Shown: piece by piece, positions 14,852-17,728 of the stretch | How the letters are laid out: the number at the start of each line of letters is the position of its first letter | Numbering within the stretch: the first letter of the stretch is position 1 | Assembly: GCA_016875665.1 (NCBI GenBank) | Contig: VGPA01000007.1 | Coordinates: 1 to 17,728, forward strand | DNA length: 17,728 bases | Direction: 5' to 3' | Source: Chloroflexota bacterium | GTDB taxonomy: Bacteria; Chloroflexota; Limnocylindria; P2-11E | The notes under the pieces: model-generated | What the model saw: only the letters and a program-made list of their open reading frames with translations | Told to the model about the DNA's origin: nothing | Databases searched by the model: none | Position numbers and translations under genes: made by a program

Positions 14852-15580
14852 CTGGTCGACCGCCTCGAAGAGGCGGTGGGGGCCGGCATCGAGGGCTTCG
14901 CGGCACGCCTGTTCGGCACTCGCCTCCAGCCGGTGCAGCTCGCCAAGCGCGCCATCCGCACCATGGACGCGCACCGCCGCGTCGCGCTCGAGCGGACCTT
15001 CGCGCCCAACTCCTATCTCGTCACGCTGTCGGCCGCCGATTACGCGCAGTTCGAGCCGTTCCGGAAGAGCCTCGAGCGGGACCTCGCCGAGTCCGTGCTC
15101 GGGGCGGCCCGCGACCGCGGCTACACGCTGATCGCGTTCCCGGCGGTCGAACTGGCGGCGGACGCCGCGCTGCGGCCCGGCGAGGTCCGGATCGCCTGCG
15201 CGCTGCTGGACGCCTCCGGCGCCGAGGTCGCCGACGACGCGCTCAAGATCGCGGCCCGCAACACGGTCGTGCTGGATCCGGAGGCCGCGACCGCGGCCCC
15301 ACAGGCCCCTGAGGCGACGCTGCGCTGGGACGGGCGTTCGCTCGCGCTCGGCTCCGCGCCCGTCACGCTCGGCCGCCACCCGCGTTGCTCGGTGGTGCTC
15401 GACGATCCGCGCGTCTCGCGCCGGCATGCGGAGATCCGCCTCCGCCTCGGCCGCTACACCCTCTCGGATCTCGGCAGCTCCAACGGCACGACGGTCAACG
15501 GCAGGGCCGTGACCGAAGTGGCGCTCGCGGACGGGGACCGGATCGCGATCGGACCGACCGAGCTCACCTTCGAGGGCTGA
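14852..15580 (+). CDS. fhaA: FhaA-like protein: DUF3662 domain plus C-terminal FHA domain
   Basis: The protein has an N-terminal DUF3662 domain (EGFAARLFGTRLQPVQLAKR, then APNSYLVTLSAADYAQFEPF, about residues 10-115), a short linker, and an FHA phosphothreonine-binding domain at about 165-242 with GRHPRCSVVLDDPRVSRRHAEI and DLGSSNGTTVNG. This is the FhaA architecture; in Mycobacterium the FHA domain binds a phosphorylated partner (MviN) to restrain cell wall synthesis. The start is uncertain. By family alignment it should lie near the CTG at 14852, one base after the FmdB stop, but no ATG, GTG or TTG is available there. GTG 14876 would clip the first helix, and ATG 14738 lies inside the FmdB tail and would add an Arg/Pro-rich leader. 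It is followed directly by fhaB (TGA then GTG). Confidence 0.85.
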   Translation: MVDRLEEAVGAGIEGFAARLFGTRLQPVQLAKRAIRTMDAHRRVALERTFAPNSYLVTLSAADYAQFEPFRKSLERDLAESVLGAARDRGYTLIAFPAVELAADAALRPGEVRIACALLDASGAEVADDALKIAARNTVVLDPEAATAAPQAPEATLRWDGRSLALGSAPVTLGRHPRCSVVLDDPRVSRRHAEIRLRLGRYTLSDLGSSNGTTVNGRAVTEVALADGDRIAIGPTELTFEG

Positions 15581-15997
15581 GTGGACTCGGCATTCAGCGT
15601 GCTGCTCTGGATCGTGCGCCTGGCGTTCCTCGGGCTGCTCTACGGATTCCTCATCCGCGCGTTCGCGTCCGTGCAGCGCGCGCTCGCCGACGAGCGCGCG
15701 GCCGTGCGCCCGGCGGGGCTTGCGGTCCTGGTCGCGCGGCCCGGTGGCGCGCGCCATCCGCTCCGCGCGGTGAACGCGATCGGCCGCGACCCCGGCGGCG
15801 ACGTGGTGCTCCGCGACGACGCCGCATCCGCGCGGCACGCGGTGATCGAGCTGGTCGCGGGCGAGTGGTGGGTCGAGGACGCCGGCAGCACGAACGGCAC
15901 GCGGGTGAACGGTCACCCGGTCGGCTCGCGCACGCGGCTGCGCTACGGCGACGAGGTCACGATCGCGAGGACCACGCTGCGGCTCGAGCAAGCCTGA
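15581..15997 (+). CDS. fhaB: FhaB/FipA-like membrane-anchored FHA-domain protein
   Basis: A 138-aa protein with a GTG start directly abutting the fhaA stop. One N-terminal membrane segment (VLLWIVRLAFLGLLYGFLI, about residues 7-25) is followed by a charged linker and an FHA domain at about 55-138. It holds the key motif residues: GR in AIGRDPGG, the S-A-R-H turn (DAASARHAVIEL) and GSTNGTRVNG. It should bind phosphothreonine on a Ser/Thr-kinase substrate at the membrane. Actinobacterial FhaB (FipA) acts at the division site with FtsZ and FtsQ; the same role here is inference. Its stop overlaps the next ATG (TGATG). Confidence 0.9.
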   Translation: MDSAFSVLLWIVRLAFLGLLYGFLIRAFASVQRALADERAAVRPAGLAVLVARPGGARHPLRAVNAIGRDPGGDVVLRDDAASARHAVIELVAGEWWVEDAGSTNGTRVNGHPVGSRTRLRYGDEVTIARTTLRLEQA

Positions 15998-17283
15998 TGC
16001 GCGCGCCGGCGCTGGCGCGCGGACGGGAGCTCGTGCTCCTCCTGTGGGCGTTCGCGATCGCGGCGGCCGGCTCGCTCGCCGTGACCGGCGCGCGGACGGG
16101 GACGTTCGCCCCGAGCGCCCTCGCGGTGCCGACGTCGCTGCTCGCGGTCGCGCTGGCGCTGCACGCCGTCCTCATCGTCCGGCGCTCGCGCGGCGACCAG
16201 GTCCTGCTCCCGCTCGCCGTCGCGCTCGCGGGCATCGGACTCGTGCTGGTCGACCGGCTCGCGCCGAGCCTCCTGCTCCAGCAGGTGACATGGGTGGTCG
16301 TCGGCGCGGGCGCGTTCGTGGCGGTGCTGCTCGTGCCGCGGGAGCTCGGCACGCTCGCGCGCTTCAAGTACCTGTGGGCGCTCTTCGGCTTCGCGCTCCT
16401 GTTCACGCCGCTGCTGCCGGTCGTCGGGCAGGAGGTCAACGGGGCGCGGATCTGGATCCGCCTCGGCCCCGCGTCGTTCTCGCCTTGGGAGGCCGTGAAG
16501 CTCATCCTCGTCGTGTTCTTCGCCGCGTATCTCGAGGAGTTCCGCGAGGTGATCGCGCGCCCCCGGCGTATCGGGCCGCTGCCGGTGCCGCCGGTCGCGT
16601 ACCTCGCGCCGATCTTCGGCGCGTGGGCCGTCGCGATGCTGACGATGGTCGCCGGACGCGACCTCGGGGCGACGCTGCTCTTCTTCGGCATCTTCCTCGC
16701 GATGCTCTGGCTCGCGACGGGCGAGGCCGCGTACGTGGTGTACGGCGCGATCCTCCTGTTCGCGGGGGCGCTGGTCGCCGTGGAGGTGTTCCCGCACGTG
16801 GCCGCGCGCGTCGAGGTGTGGCAGCGCCCGTTCGCCGAGGATCTCCGCTTCGGAGCGTCGTACCAGCTGGTCCAGGGCCTGTTCGCGCTCGGCGCCGGCG
16901 GCGTGCTCGGCGCGGGTTTCGGGTCGGGCCTGCCGGAGCGGATCCCGATCGTGTGGAGCGACTTCGTGTTCGACGCGTTCGCGGAGGAGACCGGCTTCGC
17001 CGGGGCGCTCGCGCTGCTCGGGCTGGTGCTGCTGTTGGTGTACCGCGGGCTCGCGATCGCGTTGCGCGCTCCCACGCCGTTCCTGCAGCTGATGGCCGGC
17101 GGGCTCTCGTTCGCGGTGGCGCTGCAGACGCTCGTGATCGTGGGCGGCAACGCCGCCCTCATTCCGCTCACAGGACTCACCCTGCCGTTCGTGGCGTACG
17201 GCGGCTCGTCGCTCGTGACGAACTTCGCGCTGGTCGGGCTCCTCGTGCGGATCAGCGATCGGGGCACCGGGGGGCGGCGGTGA
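15997..17283 (+). CDS. rodA: FtsW/RodA/SpoVE-family peptidoglycan glycosyltransferase
   Basis: A 428-aa polytopic SEDS protein with about ten hydrophobic segments; ATG 15997 overlaps the fhaB stop by one base. SEDS marks are NGARIWIRLGPASFSPWEAVKL (148-169, the usual QPSE being SPWE), VAGRDLGATLLFFGIF, RIPIVWSDFVFDAFAEETGF with the catalytic-type aspartate D322, and PFVAYGGSSLVTNF (398-410). It polymerises lipid II in the membrane with a class B PBP partner, whose gene follows with a 4-nt overlap. The gene order (after fhaA-fhaB, before pbpA) favours the RodA name used in Actinobacteria, though the sequence alone cannot separate RodA from FtsW. The N-terminus is somewhat longer than in E. coli RodA, with two extra hydrophobic segments. 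Confidence 0.93.
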   Translation: MRAPALARGRELVLLLWAFAIAAAGSLAVTGARTGTFAPSALAVPTSLLAVALALHAVLIVRRSRGDQVLLPLAVALAGIGLVLVDRLAPSLLLQQVTWVVVGAGAFVAVLLVPRELGTLARFKYLWALFGFALLFTPLLPVVGQEVNGARIWIRLGPASFSPWEAVKLILVVFFAAYLEEFREVIARPRRIGPLPVPPVAYLAPIFGAWAVAMLTMVAGRDLGATLLFFGIFLAMLWLATGEAAYVVYGAILLFAGALVAVEVFPHVAARVEVWQRPFAEDLRFGASYQLVQGLFALGAGGVLGAGFGSGLPERIPIVWSDFVFDAFAEETGFAGALALLGLVLLLVYRGLAIALRAPTPFLQLMAGGLSFAVALQTLVIVGGNAALIPLTGLTLPFVAYGGSSLVTNFALVGLLVRISDRGTGGRR

Positions 17284-17728
17284 GCATCGCCGCGAACGTG
17301 CGCGCGCTCGCGATCGCGGTCGGGGTCGCGTTCCTGGTGACCTCGCTCGGCGTGGGACGCTGGATGCTGTTCGAGGCGCCACGTCTCGCGCGCGACTCCT
17401 TCAATCCGCGGCTCGTCGCCGCCGCCGCGGATGGGCCGCGCGGCCCGATCCTGGCGCGCGACGGGACGCCGCTCGCCGTCACGGTCCCCGCAGGGGTCGT
17501 GTTCCGGCGCGAGTACCTCGAGCCAAGCCTCGCGCACGTCGTCGGCTACGTCTCGGCGCAGTTCGGCCTCGCCGGACTCGAGTCCGCGTACGCCGGCGCG
17601 CTCGCGGGGCGGGATCCGGCCGACGAACTCGCCCTGCTGCGCCAGCGCTATCTCGGCCAGCAGCCGACTCCGGGCTCGCTCGTCACGGGCATCGATCTCG
17701 CCGGGCAGCGCGCGGCCGCTTTGGCACT
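17280..17728 (+). CDS. pbpA: Class B penicillin-binding protein (PbpA/FtsI-like), N-terminal part
   Basis: GTG 17280 opens a frame running off the window (149 codons seen). One N-terminal membrane anchor (LAIAVGVAFLVTSLGVGRWM) is followed by RGPILARDGTPLA at about 54-66, the dimerisation-domain motif seen in PbpA/FtsI proteins, and by GYVSAQFGLAGLESAYAGAL, the usual loop leading toward the transpeptidase domain. The catalytic SxxK, SxN and KTG motifs lie beyond the window. The GTGA overlap with rodA means coupled translation with its SEDS partner, so the two probably form one synthase complex. Confidence 0.9.
   Translation, partial: MSIAANVRALAIAVGVAFLVTSLGVGRWMLFEAPRLARDSFNPRLVAAAADGPRGPILARDGTPLAVTVPAGVVFRREYLEPSLAHVVGYVSAQFGLAGLESAYAGALAGRDPADELALLRQRYLGQQPTPGSLVTGIDLAGQRAAALA

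Noticed and set aside
14660..15991. A 443-codon minus-strand open frame opposite fhaA and fhaB
   Set aside because: The plus strand carries unmistakable FHA domains here, and the minus frame has no motif.

Overview
This is a very GC-rich, gene-dense bacterial chromosome segment with strongly GC-biased third codon positions and no plasmid or phage hallmark genes. The gene content (tig, clpP, clpX, an fhaA-fhaB-rodA-pbpA block with a DUF3662 FHA protein, a DUF5679-type mini zinc ribbon, and a dienelactone-hydrolase lipoprotein with a Thermomicrobia/Chloroflexi-like N-terminus) suggests Chloroflexota, perhaps the environmental Limnocylindria-like lineages, with Actinobacteria as the alternative. 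This placement is inferred from gene families and style; no marker-gene search was possible.

Layout. 1-857 (-) is cinA, cut by the window edge. 878-1398 is a scrambled patch holding tRNA-Lys(CTT) and pieces of two small genes. 1395-2231 is a metallo-beta-lactamase-fold hydrolase and 2326-3111 an SDR oxidoreductase. tRNA-Leu(TAG) and a small acidic hypothetical protein follow on the minus strand, divergent from tig (3618-5099). A minus-strand dienelactone-hydrolase-like lipoprotein (5157-6152) and a short orphan coding remnant (about 6212-6343) separate tig from clpP-clpX (6391-8302). Next come a cupin, a second SDR, a membrane GGDEF protein, a small repeat patch and valS (10461-13136). An orphan sugar-type ABC solute-binding lipoprotein (13159-14496, -) sits head to head with an FmdB-type zinc-ribbon gene. 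That gene leads an apparent operon with fhaA, fhaB, rodA/ftsW and the start of a class B penicillin-binding protein running off the right end.

Main observation. The patch at 923-1237 looks like a 315-bp inversion. Computationally flipping it back rejoins two broken small ORFs in frame at the same time: a four-cysteine DUF5679-like protein of 47 aa, and a roughly 60-aa ORF that overlaps the downstream hydrolase start by 4 nt. It also puts tRNA-Lys co-directional with both. No convincing inverted repeat flanks it, so a genuine inversion, a strain variant and an assembly error all remain possible.

How the genes work together. tig, clpP and clpX form a protein folding and degradation module. The FHA-RodA-PBP block is an elongation and septation peptidoglycan module of the kind controlled by Ser/Thr kinases in Actinobacteria. 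Several genes lack a Shine-Dalgarno sequence and carry a TAnnnT hexamer 6-11 nt before the start codon, and three divergent pairs share 20-35 bp intergenic gaps. This points to compact, leaderless or near-leaderless transcription.
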